This document shows, piece by piece, positions 7,484 to 15,282 of a stretch of DNA of 20,817 nt. Location of the stretch: positions 1 through 20,817 of the forward strand of contig DJPO01000025.1 of assembly GCA_002437405.1 (NCBI GenBank), in the 5' to 3' direction. The notes under the pieces were generated by a model that had not been told where the DNA came from, made no database searches, and saw only the letters and a program-made list of their open reading frames with translations. Source of the stretch: Opitutia bacterium UBA6410 (GTDB lineage: Bacteria; Verrucomicrobiota; Verrucomicrobiia; Opitutales; Intestinicryptomonadaceae). Numbering within the stretch: the first letter of the stretch is position 1; each line of letters begins with the position of its first letter. Both the position numbers and the translations under genes were made by a program.

Positions 7484-8972
7484 CTTTTTGAAGCGGAAAG
7501 TTTGCGTCGAGAAATTCGCGCAGCGCAACTGCGGTCTCGAAGCCGATTCCCTCGACTTCCCGCAACTGCCCGACAGTCGCCGCCTTGACTTTCGCGATTG
7601 AGCCGAAGTGCTCCAATAGCGCCTTCTTGCGCTTTTCGCCAAGACCGGGGAAGTCGTCGAGAATACTCTCGCGGATTTTGCGGCTGCGCAGGGATTCGCT
7701 GAAAGAATTGGCGAACCTGTGGGCTTCGTCGCGGACTCGCTGGAGCAGCTTCAGCCCCTCGTGGCGGCGCGGAAGGAGCTTTTCTTCAAAAGTGTCGGTC
7801 ACGATTGTCTCTTCGCGCTTGGCGAGCCCCACTATTTTCGGCGGCGCGATTCCCTCGTCGTCGAAAGCCTTCATAGCCGAAAAAACCTGCCCTTTGCCGC
7901 CGTCGATTAGCACGAGGTCGGGCATCGGCGAGCCCTCCCTGTGGAGTCTGCCGTAGCGCCGCCCGACGGCCTCGCGCATGGCGCGGAAGTCGTCGTTGCC
8001 GACGAACGATTTGATTTTGAAGCGGCGGTATTTTTGTTTTGCGGGTTCGCCGAATTCGAAGCGCACCATCGAGGCGACGCAAAAACTGCCCGAGATGTGG
8101 GAGATGTCGAAACATTCGATTGACTGCGGGTCTTTGTCCATCGCGAGCGTTTTTCGCAGCGAGTCCATCGCCGTGATTGCGACCGACGCGGGCGACGTGG
8201 ACAAATCCGCCTCGACCCCCGCGCGCGCGTTTGCAACGCGGGTTTCCTCGATTGCGGCGATTAGGTCGCGCCACTTGGCGGCGGTTTCGAAGTCGAGCCT
8301 GTCGGAGGCTTCGCGCATTTTCAGCTGGGCGTCGTCGATTGCGCCCGCGTCGCGCCCGCGCAGGTATTCGAGCGCGTCGTGCGCACGCTGCGCGTATTCC
8401 TCTGCGGTCACGACGTTCGGGAATGCCGTGATTTGGCTGCGGGCGTCGTCGTAAAGTTCCCATCTGCCGTCGGGCAGCTTTTTCGGGCGGGCGTCGGAAA
8501 GGAGTATCCCGAAGCGTTTTTTCAGCTCCGCCAGAGCCGCGCGGATTGCCGAAGTCCCGAGGTACGGGCCGAAGTACGTCGCGCCGTCCTCCTTGCGGTT
8601 TCGCGCGAAGGTGAAGCGGGGCAGGGGCGAAAAGGTTTCGACGCGCAGGAGCAGGAAGTTTTTGTTGTCCTTTTCGAGCGTGTTGTAGCGGGGCTTCCAG
8701 CGTTTGATAAGCTTGCTTTCGAGGATAATCGCCTCGGCGTCCCCGCGCGTGTTGTAGAAGTCGAAGTCGGCGATGCAGTCGATGAGCGACGCGATTTTCG
8801 GGTTTGCGGCGCGCGTCTTGTACGAATTCATAAAATACTGCCCGACGCGCCGCTTGAGATTGACCGCCTTGCCGATGTATATGACGTTCCCGAAGGCGTC
8901 CTTCATAACGTAGACGCCGCTTGTCTTCGGGAGTCTGCGGACTTTCTCCTTTAGCGCGGGCAGGTTTTGCAT
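7476..8972 (-). CDS. uvrC: UvrABC excinuclease subunit C, shortened form
   Basis: UvrC makes both incisions in nucleotide excision repair. The GIY-YIG nuclease domain is complete: SGVY (18-21), IYIGKA (31-36), Arg42, Glu85 in ESKLIKRWKPRYN and Asn97. A UVR motif for UvrB contact runs about 214-248. The RNase H-like nuclease domain has its expected catalytic residues: Asp289 (CFDISHISG), Asp357 (LIDGGKGQ) and His418 (RDEAHRFA). Two helix-hairpin-helix motifs end the protein (about 438-490). Two departures stand out. The segment after ATYFGPY (131-137) normally carries four cysteines that bind an iron-sulfur cluster, and none is present from 140 to 200. Only about 40 residues separate the UVR motif from Asp289, against about 160 in E. 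coli. Together these explain 498 residues versus the usual 600 or so. The frame is intact, so this is a compact variant rather than a broken gene. It lies 15 nt after mutS and overlaps gluQ by 8 bp. Confidence 0.92.
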   Translation of the reverse strand: MQNLPALKEKVRRLPKTSGVYVMKDAFGNVIYIGKAVNLKRRVGQYFMNSYKTRAANPKIASLIDCIADFDFYNTRGDAEAIILESKLIKRWKPRYNTLEKDNKNFLLLRVETFSPLPRFTFARNRKEDGATYFGPYLGTSAIRAALAELKKRFGILLSDARPKKLPDGRWELYDDARSQITAFPNVVTAEEYAQRAHDALEYLRGRDAGAIDDAQLKMREASDRLDFETAAKWRDLIAAIEETRVANARAGVEADLSTSPASVAITAMDSLRKTLAMDKDPQSIECFDISHISGSFCVASMVRFEFGEPAKQKYRRFKIKSFVGNDDFRAMREAVGRRYGRLHREGSPMPDLVLIDGGKGQVFSAMKAFDDEGIAPPKIVGLAKREETIVTDTFEEKLLPRRHEGLKLLQRVRDEAHRFANSFSESLRSRKIRESILDDFPGLGEKRKKALLEHFGSIAKVKAATVGQLREVEGIGFETAVALREFLDANFPLQKDE

Positions 8973-8987
8973 GGTTTTTCGACCCGA

Positions 8988-11561
8988 TTAGAAGAGCGAA
9001 AGTTGTTTGAAATTGCTTTCCGATTGGCGTTTTTTGGAGGGTTTTGCCGTCGCCTTGGGCTTCTTCGTTTCGCCGAGGTTGTCGAGCATTGTTTCGCCCT
9101 CGGATTCGAGCTCGCCCAAAATGGTCTTGGCGCGGTCGATGACCTTTTGCGGCAGACCCGCCAGCCGCGCGACCTGTATGCCGTACGACTTGTCCGCCGC
9201 CCCGCGTTCTATCGAGCGCGTGAAGATGATTTCGTCGTTCCACTCTTTGACGCTCACGCGCAGGTTTACGAGCCTCGGGAGGGTCTGCTCGAGCTTCGTG
9301 ATTTCGTGGTAGTGTGTTGCGAAGAGCGTTCTGGGGCCGCGCTCGCCCTCGCCGTGGATAAATTCGGCGACAGCCCACGCAATGCTAAGCCCGTCGTAGG
9401 TGCTCGTGCCGCGCCCGATTTCGTCGAGGATTATCAGCGACTTGTCCGTCGCGTTGTTTAGAATGTTCGCCGTTTCGTTCATCTCGACCATGAAAGTCGA
9501 GTTGCCGCGCGCGAGCTCGTCGCTTGCGCCTACGCGGCTGAAAATTCTGTCCACAAGCCCGATTCGGCACTTTTTCGCGGGCACGAACGAGCCCGTCTGC
9601 GCCATCAGCGCGATTAGCGCAATCTGGCGAATGTAGGTCGATTTACCCGCCATATTCGGCCCCGTAATCAGCGCGATTTGCTCGCCCGATGCGGAGAGGG
9701 AAGTGTCGTTGGGCACGAACGATTCCGTCCGCGCCAAGCCGATTCTGTCGCGGCGCAGCATTTGCTCGACGACGGGGTGTCGGCCTTCGGAGATTTCGAT
9801 TGTGTCGGAGGCGTCGACGCTCGGGCGGCAGTAGTCCCATTCGCGGGCGATTTCCGCCCAGCCCCTGAACACGTCGATTCTCGCGAGAATTTCCGCCGCC
9901 TTTGCGAGCTTCGGGGCGTACTCGAGCGTGCGGGCGACGATCTGCCCGAATAGCTCCTGCTCGCGCGCGAGGGCGTATTCCTGCGCGTGGAGGATTTCGC
10001 GCTCCTTTTCGCGCAGCTCCTGCGTGGTAAACCTGTCGCAGTTTACCATCGTCTGGCGGCGGATATAGTCGGGCGGGACGTTCCCGAGGTTGGACTTTGT
10101 AACTTCGATAAAATAGCCGAACGCGCCGTTGTATTTTATGCGCAGGTTTTTTATCCCCGTGCGCTGCTGCTCCGCCTGCTCGAGCTGCGCGAGCCACTGC
10201 ATGTTGTCGCGCGAGAGGCTGCGGAGTCTGTCGAGCTCGGGGTCGAAGCCCTCGCGGATTACGCCGCCGTCCTGCACTTTTGCGGGAATGTCGTCGGCGA
10301 GCGCGGAGAGAAGAAAATTTTCGAGCTCGGAAAAGTCGGGAATCGACGCGGCGGTTTCGGAGCACCTGCGCCCGCCGACCTTTTCGAGGTTGTCGCGGAT
10401 TGCTGGGGTCTGTTTTATCGTCTCGAGGATTGCGCGAAGTTCGCGCGGGTTGCGGATTCGGTTTTGCAGGCGGCCGAGGATTCGCGGAATGTCGCGGATT
10501 TGCGAGAGGCAGTCGGCGATGTCGGCGGCTTCGTTAGGGGCGGAATAAAGCTCCCAGACGGTGTCCTGACGCGCGGCGATTTCGTCCAAATCGAGGGTCG
10601 GGGACGCCAAAAAGGTTTCGAGAAGGCGCGCGCCAGCGGCGGTTTTCGTCGCGTCCATCACCGAAATTAGGCTGCCGTCGCGCATCGCCGCGCTCGAGCG
10701 GAATATCTCGAGGTTGCGCTGGGTCGCGGGGTCGATTAGCACGCTTTTTTTGCCCGAAAACTTGTGAATTGAGCGCAGATTCCCAGGGCGCGAGCGCAGG
10801 TTTTCGCTGACGTAGAAGACTATCGCGCCGGCGGGCCCCGCCAGCCGCGAGCCGCGCTCGATTCCGAAGCCCTCCAAGCCCGCCACGCCGAGAGCCTCGC
10901 GTACCTGCTGCGCGCCCCAGTCGGGCTCGAAGCGGAAGTCGTGCATGAGCGTCACGGTCTTGGTGTCGATTACGTTTCTGAAAATGTTGTTCCAGACCGC
11001 GAGCGACGGGTCGTCCGCCCACTGCTTGGAGGACTCTTCGGGCAGGAGGATTTCCTTGGCGTCGAACGCCGAAAGCACGGGGAGGAAGTCCTGCGGGGTG
11101 TCGAACTGGGCGCAATAGAATTCGCCCGTGCTGATTTCAAGCCACGCGGCGAAGAGGTTGTCGGATTTGTCGATGTCCACCGCGAAGATGTAGTTGCCGC
11201 TGCGGCTGTCGAGCTGCGCGTCCTCCATCACAGTCCCTGGGGTGATTATGCGGGTAATCGAGCGTTTTACGAGCTTGCCCGCAACGGGCGGTTCGTTCTG
11301 GTCGCAAATCGCGACCTTGCGGTTGCTCGCGAGAATTTTCGGCAAATATTGGTCGATGACATGGTACGGAATCCCCGCCATCGGGAAGTTCTGTCGCTTT
11401 GTGAGCGTGATTCCCAGCAGTCGTGCGCCGTCCACCGCGTCGTCGTAGAACATTTCGTAGAAGTCGCCGAGTCTGAAGAGCAGGAGCGTGTCTTTGGGGA
11501 GCGAATTTTTCATACTCCAGTATTGCTCGAGCATCGGCGTCGTTTTTTCGGATTTTGCCAT
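8988..11561 (-). CDS. mutS: DNA mismatch repair ATPase MutS
   Basis: An 857-residue MutS that recognises mispaired bases and small loops and recruits the downstream mismatch repair machinery. The mismatch-reading motif F34-Y-E36 lies in LFRLGDFYEMF. The connector, lever and clamp domains fill about 120-560. The ATPase domain has Walker A GPNMAGKST (634-642), Walker B LIILDEIGRGTSTYDG and FATHYHE. The protein ends in QLSLF (853-857), which fits a beta-clamp-binding motif placed at the very C-terminus. Length and domain order are those of canonical MutS1. No Shine-Dalgarno precedes the ATG; the sequence there is A/T-rich. It is the first gene of a mutS-uvrC-gluQ operon (15-nt gap, then 8-nt overlap), putting mismatch and excision repair under one promoter. 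No mutL is in the window. Confidence 0.97.
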   Translation of the reverse strand: MAKSEKTTPMLEQYWSMKNSLPKDTLLLFRLGDFYEMFYDDAVDGARLLGITLTKRQNFPMAGIPYHVIDQYLPKILASNRKVAICDQNEPPVAGKLVKRSITRIITPGTVMEDAQLDSRSGNYIFAVDIDKSDNLFAAWLEISTGEFYCAQFDTPQDFLPVLSAFDAKEILLPEESSKQWADDPSLAVWNNIFRNVIDTKTVTLMHDFRFEPDWGAQQVREALGVAGLEGFGIERGSRLAGPAGAIVFYVSENLRSRPGNLRSIHKFSGKKSVLIDPATQRNLEIFRSSAAMRDGSLISVMDATKTAAGARLLETFLASPTLDLDEIAARQDTVWELYSAPNEAADIADCLSQIRDIPRILGRLQNRIRNPRELRAILETIKQTPAIRDNLEKVGGRRCSETAASIPDFSELENFLLSALADDIPAKVQDGGVIREGFDPELDRLRSLSRDNMQWLAQLEQAEQQRTGIKNLRIKYNGAFGYFIEVTKSNLGNVPPDYIRRQTMVNCDRFTTQELREKEREILHAQEYALAREQELFGQIVARTLEYAPKLAKAAEILARIDVFRGWAEIAREWDYCRPSVDASDTIEISEGRHPVVEQMLRRDRIGLARTESFVPNDTSLSASGEQIALITGPNMAGKSTYIRQIALIALMAQTGSFVPAKKCRIGLVDRIFSRVGASDELARGNSTFMVEMNETANILNNATDKSLIILDEIGRGTSTYDGLSIAWAVAEFIHGEGERGPRTLFATHYHEITKLEQTLPRLVNLRVSVKEWNDEIIFTRSIERGAADKSYGIQVARLAGLPQKVIDRAKTILGELESEGETMLDNLGETKKPKATAKPSKKRQSESNFKQLSLF

Positions 11562-11602
11562 TTTTTACAAAGTATGCTTAATTTTGTTTTATTATCGGCG
11601 GT

Positions 11603-11632
11603 ATATTAAAAAAATCGGCGGCAAACATTCAA
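11603..11632 (-). promoter_or_regulatory. Candidate promoter for mutS
   Basis: Read on the minus strand, TTGAAT (11632-11627, 4 of 6) and TAATAT (11608-11603, 4 of 6) are separated by 18 nt. The initiation point would be about 35 nt before the mutS ATG. It overlaps the inverted repeat and direct repeats described for this divergent region. It is a weak match, proposed because a promoter must lie in this 140-bp gap. Confidence 0.3.
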
Positions 11633-11668
11633 TATTTTTATCCGAATGTTGACAAAATGCGCATTTTG
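11624..11668 (+). promoter_or_regulatory. Palindromes and -35-like element upstream of fmdB
   Basis: AACATTC (11624-11630) and GAATGTT (11644-11650) form a 7-bp inverted repeat around 13 nt. The second arm runs into TTGACA (11649-11654), a perfect -35 hexamer. Overlapping it is CAAAATGCGCATTTTG (11653-11668), a perfect 16-bp palindrome with no spacer, the form expected of an operator for a dimeric regulator. No strong -10 follows at 17 nt (ATGTTT is poor), so the promoter call is less sure than the palindrome itself. Confidence 0.4.
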
Positions 11669-11701
11669 CCGATGTTTGATTTCCGAATTCTTTTTTATTT
11701 T

Positions 11702-11950
11702 ATGCCCATTTACGAATACAAATGCTCAAAATGCTCCGCCGTTTTCGAAGTGCTCGTGCGCGGCGACGAAAAACCCGCGTGCCCCGAATGCGGCTCGAAA
11801 CGCCTGAAGAAACTCGTCTCGAGTTTTGGGGTCGGCGGGGAAGGCTCGAAGAAACGCGGCGGACACTCCTGCTGCGGACACTCCGACTGCGGCGGCGGCG
11901 GACATTCGGGCGGACACTGTTGTTGTGGCGGACACTGCCACCACGGATAA
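11702..11950 (+). CDS. FmdB-family zinc-ribbon protein with Cys/His-rich tail
   Basis: An 82-residue protein. Residues 1-40 are the FmdB/CxxC_CxxC_SSSS zinc ribbon: MPIYEYKCSKCSAVFE, with C8-x2-C11 and C27-x2-C30 and the family's LKKLVS after the second pair. The biochemical role of this family is unsettled despite the old label of regulator of formamidase. The tail from about 53 is Gly/His/Cys-rich, with ten or so cysteines and histidines in GGHCCCGG-type runs built from repeated GGCGGACA(C/T)T-like DNA units. It could hold metal ions. I start at the ATG at 11702, where the family begins, rather than the in-frame ATG at 11657. No Shine-Dalgarno is visible. Its stop shares one base with the next start (TAATG), so it heads a four-gene operon that ends with a second FmdB-like gene. 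Confidence 0.85.
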   Translation: MPIYEYKCSKCSAVFEVLVRGDEKPACPECGSKRLKKLVSSFGVGGEGSKKRGGHSCCGHSDCGGGGHSGGHCCCGGHCHHG

Positions 11951-12885
11951 TGGCGCGCCGTCTGCCATATCTTTGCGCCCGCGTTTTCGCGGTATTGCAT
12001 TTTGCCGCGCTTTCGGTCTGCGTATGCGCCATCTGCGGCTGCGCGACGGCGGAGAAAGCTCCGAAGCGAAGCAACGCCGATTCGTACACATTCGCCCAGA
12101 AAAAACTTCTGGAAATCGCCAAGGAGCAGAACAGGTTTTTCGAAAAACTTGGGAACGTCTCGCACCTGTCGACCGTCGTGAACTCGGACTTGATTTCCGA
12201 AAAAAAGCGGCTCGATTCCCTCTGGAGCGCGTACTTTGCGGGAGAGGAGCGCGACGCCGAAAGCTACGCAATCTACGGCAAATTCCTGCGCAGAACGAGC
12301 GACCCGACCACCGCGTACAGGGCTTTTTTGAAGGCGGATTCGCTCGACCCGACTTTGGCGTCGGTCAAGCACCAGCTGGCGGTTTACGAGAGCGAGAACG
12401 GGCAGTTTAAAGAGGCGTACGGACACTTCAACGCCGCGCTCGCGCTTTCGCCCGACAATCCGACGTATCTTTCCCAGACCGCGAAATTTCTGATGGTGGC
12501 ACGCTCCGAGCTTTCCGAAAGCGGGGATTTCGACGTTGCCGCGCTCGACGCCCGAATGCTCGAATGCTACCGTAAATGGGCTGAACTTTCGCCCGCAAAT
12601 TCGCCCGCCCGCTGGGAGTACGCCAAGGCGTTTTATTCCGTCGCAAAGCCCGACTGGAATCTTGCGCTCGAAGTCTGGAGGGACGTTTTTGCCGAATCTA
12701 CGCTTTCGCTCGAACGCCAGACGGCGACGGCGAATATCGCGCGCGTTTTGATTGAACTGCGGCGCGACGCCGAAGCCCGCGCGCTTCTCGAAAAAGTCGA
12801 CAATCCGTTTTTAGCGGACGACAAGGCTAAACTTTTGGGCGTAATCGACGCCGACGCAAAACAACAAACCAATCCCGAAAAATGA
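11950..12885 (+). CDS. TPR-containing predicted lipoprotein
   Basis: A 311-residue protein. The ATG at 11950 overlaps the fmdB stop; the open frame extends upstream, but those residues are an Arg-rich shadow of fmdB. The N-terminus has basic residues (ARR), a hydrophobic stretch (about 11-28) and a cysteine cluster ending in ICGC31, an acceptable lipobox with lipidation most likely at Cys31. Behind it come a helical region (about 45-100) and TPR-like helix pairs: YAIYGKFLRRTSDPTTAYRAFLKADSLDP (106-134), VKHQLAVYESENGQFKEAYGHFNAALALSP (139-168), a looser pair around 172-220 and further helices to the end. TPRs scaffold protein contacts, so an outer- or inner-membrane scaffold is likely. The partner is unknown, though the next gene, overlapping by 4 nt, is an intramembrane protease. 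I recognise no specific named family. Confidence 0.75.
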   Translation: MARRLPYLCARVFAVLHFAALSVCVCAICGCATAEKAPKRSNADSYTFAQKKLLEIAKEQNRFFEKLGNVSHLSTVVNSDLISEKKRLDSLWSAYFAGEERDAESYAIYGKFLRRTSDPTTAYRAFLKADSLDPTLASVKHQLAVYESENGQFKEAYGHFNAALALSPDNPTYLSQTAKFLMVARSELSESGDFDVAALDARMLECYRKWAELSPANSPARWEYAKAFYSVAKPDWNLALEVWRDVFAESTLSLERQTATANIARVLIELRRDAEARALLEKVDNPFLADDKAKLLGVIDADAKQQTNPEK

Positions 12886-13553
12886 CACCCGACCTACTCG
12901 GACAAATCAGGGAGGGCGGCATACTCTACGTCCTCCTGCTAATCGCAATTACGATGCACGAATACGGGCACGCGTTCTTTGCCGACAAGCTCGGCGACCC
13001 GTTGCCGCGCCTTCAGGGGCGCGTCTCGATAAACCCCGCCGCGCATATGGACGCGCTCGGGACGGTCGTTTTGCCGATTATCACGATAGCCCTTTCGATT
13101 GGCTCGGGTTTTCCGCTTGTTTTCGGCTGGGGCAAGCCCGTGCAGGTCGCGCTCGACAACCCCAAGACCCGCAAAAAAATCGACATACTTTCGACGGCGG
13201 GCGGCGTTTCCGCAAACCTGTTTGTCGCGCTGTTTTCGGCGGTGCTCGTCGCGGCGTTTTTCATCGCGGGGCTGAAAGATTTTCAGGAAGTCGCGGTTCA
13301 GTCGGTCTACATAAACTGCGTGCTGTTCGTAATCAATATGCTCCCGATTCCGCCGCTCGACGGCAGCAGATTCCTGAAATACGCCGTCAATATGAGCGAA
13401 AGCACCTATTACACGCTCTCGCGGTACGGGATTTTGATTCTGCTTTTGGTCGTGAACATACCGATTACGGCGTCGATTTTCCGAGCGGTCGTCGTATTTT
13501 TGGCGACGGTTTTTCTTTACGCCGCAAGCTTGTTGGTTAGCATTTTTCAGTGA
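12882..13553 (+). CDS. Site-2 protease family (M50) membrane metalloprotease
   Basis: A 223-residue polytopic protein of the short rhomboid-sized M50 group. The zinc site is H26-EYG-H30 at the start of the first hydrophobic stretch. The third ligand is Asp160 in NMLPIPPLDG (152-161), the family's NxxPxxxLDG motif. Hydrophobic segments fall near 13-32, 60-82, 105-130, 140-158 and 183-220. PDZ domains are absent, unlike in RseP. Such proteases cut transmembrane segments of regulators or leftover signal peptides; no anti-sigma factor lies nearby to name a substrate. Its ATGA overlaps the TPR gene stop and the next start is 1 nt after its own stop, so the four genes are very probably translated from one mRNA. 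Confidence 0.88.
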   Translation: MTPDLLGQIREGGILYVLLLIAITMHEYGHAFFADKLGDPLPRLQGRVSINPAAHMDALGTVVLPIITIALSIGSGFPLVFGWGKPVQVALDNPKTRKKIDILSTAGGVSANLFVALFSAVLVAAFFIAGLKDFQEVAVQSVYINCVLFVINMLPIPPLDGSRFLKYAVNMSESTYYTLSRYGILILLLVVNIPITASIFRAVVVFLATVFLYAASLLVSIFQ

Positions 13554-13554
13554 T

Positions 13555-13818
13555 ATGCCTATTTACAGATACATAACCATTGAGCCCGACGGCTCGGAGG
13601 GCGACATTTTCGAAGTCGAACAGTCGGCGGATTCCGCCCCCGTGAAATTCCACCCCGAAAACGGCAAGCCCGTCAAGCGCGTCTTCGACGCCCCGAACAT
13701 CAATACGGAGTACACGGCGGGAAAGGAAAAGTCGCTTTCCGAAGTCTCGAGGATAAAAAAGGCGGGCTTTAAAATCCTTCAAAAGGACAAGCTGACGGGC
13801 AACTACCACGCGCTTTAG
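13555..13818 (+). CDS. FmdB-like small protein lacking the zinc-ribbon cysteines
   Basis: An 87-residue protein that opens with MPIYRY, as FmdB proteins do, and keeps their general layout (GDIFEVEQ, then KRVFDAPN where FmdB has its second CxxC and following strand). It contains no cysteine at all and cannot form the zinc ribbon. The C-terminal half is charged and probably helical (EKSLSEVSRIKKAGFKIL). It is the last gene of the fmdB-TPR-M50 operon, so it could be a duplicated and diverged fmdB, though the resemblance is limited to the first few residues and the general pattern. Function unknown. That it is a real gene is supported by its immediate coupling to the upstream stop and by codon use like its neighbours. 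Confidence 0.65.
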   Translation: MPIYRYITIEPDGSEGDIFEVEQSADSAPVKFHPENGKPVKRVFDAPNINTEYTAGKEKSLSEVSRIKKAGFKILQKDKLTGNYHAL

Positions 13819-14098
13819 CCACATGTTGCGCGTCGGCGCGGCGTGATAACTCCGAAAATATGGGGCGGCGTGGGCTGACACCGAAATGGCGGTGCGTGGA
13901 TAACAAATGCGCGGCTTGCGATTTTGCGTGCGCGACGCTGCGAGCGGTTTTTCATATGCGGCGCGGCGAACGTCCACCAGTATGCGCGTTTATTTTGGCG
14001 CAATGACTGCTTTTTGTACGCAGTCTGGCTGGCTCGGTGTCGTAAATAGTATGCGATGCGGGCGTTTTTTTTCGCCGCCCAAGTTTTTGTACGGAATT
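13819..14098. other. Intergenic region between two convergent operons, no gene recognised
   Basis: These 280 bases separate the fmdB operon (plus) from yugP (minus). Open frames cross them on both strands, but their translations are compositionally biased and match no family I know. No tRNA-like fold was found. GGCG-T8-CGCC at 14061-14076 can form a hairpin, but no T run follows it on either strand, so I do not call a terminator. Several short GCGGC/GCGCG words recur without a regular period. Confidence 0.5.
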
Positions 14099-14773
14099 TT
14101 ACCGCGAATTGTTTGCCCGCGAGAGCATGTAGAGCAGCCACCCGAGCGACGACACGAACGCCGCAACATACGTCAAAGCGGCGGCGTCAAGCACATCGTC
14201 GACGCCTTTTGCCTCTTCGCCGTATCCGACGATTCCGAGCTTTTTCAGGCTCTCCTTGGCTCTCGCCGACGCGTTGAATTCCACGGGCAGCGTCACCAGC
14301 TGGAATACCGCCAAAATCAGGTAAATCGCAACGCCCACATAGAGCGTCGCCACGCTTTGGAAGAGGAAAAATCCGCCCAACATCACAATCGGCAGGAGCT
14401 GGCAGGCGAAATTCGTAATCGGCACGAGCGCCATTCTAAGGTTCAGCGGCGCGTACCCGACTTTGTGCTGGATTGCGTGCCCCGCCTCGTGCGCGGCGAC
14501 TCCGAGCGCGGCTATGCTCGTGCCGTAGTAGTTGTCGCGGCTTAGGGCGAGGACTTTTTTCGTCGGGTCGTAGTGGTCGGTCAGCGTGCCGTTTATCGGG
14601 ACGATTTCCACGTCGCCGACTCCGCCCGCGCGCATTACCGCCGCCGCAGCGTCGCGCCCCGTCAGCCCCGAAGCCGAGCGGATTTGCGAGTAGTGCGAAT
14701 ACGCGCCAGAAACGCGCGCCTGCGCCCATACGCCGATGATTATCGGCACAATAATCAGTACGAGAAATTCCAT
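14099..14773 (-). CDS. YugP-like membrane zinc metallopeptidase (Zn_peptidase_2)
   Basis: A 224-residue membrane protein of the YugP/DUF1278 neutral zinc metallopeptidase family. An N-terminal membrane segment (3-18) is followed by a soluble part with HYDPTKKVLALS (67-78), typical of the family, the zinc motif H95-EAG-H99 and LPVEFNASARA (162-172), whose Glu165 is a likely third ligand. Two or three further hydrophobic segments lie at about 115-160 and one at 200-217. Substrates of this family are essentially unknown. The ATG at 14773 is 38 nt after the folA stop, so it is probably the last gene of thyA-folA-yugP, though the gap includes the palindrome GAAAAATTTTTC (14791-14802) and could hold a weak promoter of its own. 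Confidence 0.85.
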   Translation of the reverse strand: MEFLVLIIVPIIIGVWAQARVSGAYSHYSQIRSASGLTGRDAAAAVMRAGGVGDVEIVPINGTLTDHYDPTKKVLALSRDNYYGTSIAALGVAAHEAGHAIQHKVGYAPLNLRMALVPITNFACQLLPIVMLGGFFLFQSVATLYVGVAIYLILAVFQLVTLPVEFNASARAKESLKKLGIVGYGEEAKGVDDVLDAAALTYVAAFVSSLGWLLYMLSRANNSR

Positions 14774-14811
14774 ATTTTGCGTATTTTGAAGAAAAATTTT
14801 TCCGAGTTATA

Positions 14812-15282
14812 TTATTTGCGTATATATCTTATAACGTCGAAAAGTTCGTTTTCTAAAATCGTTTCGGACGGCTCGAATAGGTTTTCAAAATTCGGGAAAA
14901 ACACGTCGCCCTCGGGCGCGAGCTTTACCCTGCTTAAAATCAGCTCCGAACAGAGCGGGAGCGCGGCGCGGTAGAGGGCTGCGCCTCCGCAAATCCAGAC
15001 TGTGCGCGGGTCGCCGTCATACGCTTTCGCGGCGGCTTCGAGCGACTCGAACGCGCGGGCGTTGGCGACATCCTCGGGGTGCGATGTAATCACGGCGTTC
15101 TCGCGCTGCGGCAGCGGGCGCGAGCCGAGGCTCTCCCAAGTCCGCCGCCCCATCAAAAGTACGCCCCCCAATGTCGTGCGCTTGAAATGCTTAAAATCTT
15201 CGGAAATCCGCCACGGAATTTCCAGTCCGCGCCCGATTACGCCGTTTTCGGCAACCGCCGCTATCGCCTTGAAATTCGTCAT
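14812..15282 (-). CDS. folA: Dihydrofolate reductase
   Basis: A 156-residue DHFR that reduces dihydrofolate to tetrahydrofolate with NADPH. Visible family marks are AAVAENGVIGRGLEIPW (about 8-24), the acidic active-site residue Asp29 five residues after Trp24 (Asp27 in E. coli), FKRTTLGG, LLMGRRTWES (42-51), RENAVIT and the NADPH-loop motif ICGGAALYRAAL (96-107). Length matches the E. coli enzyme (159). It overlaps the end of thyA by 4 bp (ATGA type). This is the classic pairing, since thymidylate synthase produces the dihydrofolate that this enzyme recycles. Confidence 0.96.
   Translation of the reverse strand: MTNFKAIAAVAENGVIGRGLEIPWRISEDFKHFKRTTLGGVLLMGRRTWESLGSRPLPQRENAVITSHPEDVANARAFESLEAAAKAYDGDPRTVWICGGAALYRAALPLCSELILSRVKLAPEGDVFFPNFENLFEPSETILENELFDVIRYIRK

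Noticed and set aside
7484..7642. A 53-residue N-terminal extension of GluQ
   Set aside because: It lies within uvrC and has random-looking Arg/Ser-rich sequence; GluQ proteins begin shortly before the HIGH motif.
7786..9378. A 530-codon open frame on the minus strand across uvrC and mutS in another frame
   Set aside because: The Arg-rich translation is a shadow of the real genes, whose motifs are intact in the chosen frames.
11722..11949. Upstream extension of the TPR lipoprotein gene by 76 codons
   Set aside because: The extra residues are Arg-rich, overlap fmdB out of frame and would bury the signal peptide; the ATG at 11950 is coupled to the fmdB stop.
14061..14080. GGCG-T8-CGCC hairpin as a terminator
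   Set aside because: The T run is in the loop and not after the stem on either strand.
13815..14141. Possible small gene on the minus strand in the gap before yugP
   Set aside because: It overlaps the 3' ends of both flanking genes, has a composition typical of translated non-coding DNA and no recognisable start context.
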